This document shows, in pieces, positions 6,178-6,202 of a DNA stretch of 6,202 nt. The position numbers were made by a program, and so were the translations under genes. The DNA lies in NCBI GenBank assembly GCA_029938185.1, contig JAOZVK010000355.1, forward strand, positions 1-6,202. Direction: 5' to 3'. Origin of the DNA: Bacteroidales bacterium. GTDB taxonomy: Bacteria; Bacteroidota; Bacteroidia; Bacteroidales; JAOZVK01. The notes beneath the pieces were generated by a model, which saw only the letters and a list, made by a program, of their open reading frames with translations, had not been told where the DNA came from and searched no databases. Positions within the stretch are counted from its first letter, which is position 1. The number at the start of each line of letters is the position of its first letter.

Positions 6178-6202
6178 GTAAAGAGATTATGGAACATTTT
6201 CG
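6174..6202 (+). CDS. Start of group II intron reverse transcriptase (partial, runs off window)
   Basis: The frame reads (M)SKEIMEHF from a TTG placed six bases after AAGGA and stays open to the window edge. It occupies the position where copy 1 begins its domain X remnant, so it is probably the undeleted N-terminus of the same reverse transcriptase. An in-frame ATG at 6189 (MEHF) is the alternative start. Nine codons are too few to identify the protein by themselves; the call rests on the shared leader. Confidence 0.42.

Noticed and set aside
1..6202. CRISPR array, tRNA or rRNA
   Set aside because: The only long exact repeat is the pair at the two ends. There are no regularly spaced short repeats and no sequence recognisable as a tRNA or rRNA.
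1..6202. Terminal repeat as proof of a circular molecule
   Set aside because: The two 101-bp copies are followed by different sequences (102 onward versus 6178 onward), so the window ends do not simply overlap as in a closed circle.

Overview
The window is AT-rich and gene-dense. Coding is on the plus strand, Shine-Dalgarno signals are mostly weak, and there is a TAnnTTTG-type element just ahead of the main operon. This fits a member of the Bacteroidota, but that placement is inferred from composition and signals only.

Layout. (1) Positions 1 to about 479 are an internally deleted group II intron. It holds a structured 5' RNA stretch, a TTG start joined in frame to the last ~90 residues of an intron reverse transcriptase/maturase (domain X), and the domain V and VI hairpins that end the intron. 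(2) About 60 bases further on begins a tightly packed three-gene restriction-modification operon, 543-5981. The first gene encodes a ~1190-residue single-chain type IIG restriction-modification enzyme with an N-terminal PD-(D/E)XK nuclease, an Eco57I/TaqI-like N6-adenine methylase core and its own target-recognition region. The second encodes a separate type II restriction endonuclease, whose N-terminus carries a copied fragment of a IIG-type methylase around the NPPY motif. The third encodes a beta-class (motif IV before motif I) DNA methyltransferase, the expected protective partner of the second gene. (3) A long inverted repeat at 5986-6057 closes the operon. (4) Positions 6077-6177 repeat positions 1-101 exactly. 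Here they are followed by what looks like the true N-terminus of an intron reverse transcriptase, which runs off the window.

How it fits together. The operon appears to encode two defence systems. One is self-contained (type IIG, with cutting and methylation in one chain). The other is a conventional endonuclease plus methylase pair. The 8-bp overlap between genes 1 and 2 and the 2-bp gap between genes 2 and 3 imply co-transcription and coupled translation. The block is bracketed by direct repeats from a group II intron, so recombination between them could remove or insert it as a 6076-bp unit. The most notable points are this bracketing, the methylase fragment grafted onto the endonuclease, and a perfect 18-bp palindrome embedded as six in-register codons in the IIG gene. 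No wholly new system is evident; each component belongs to a recognisable class.
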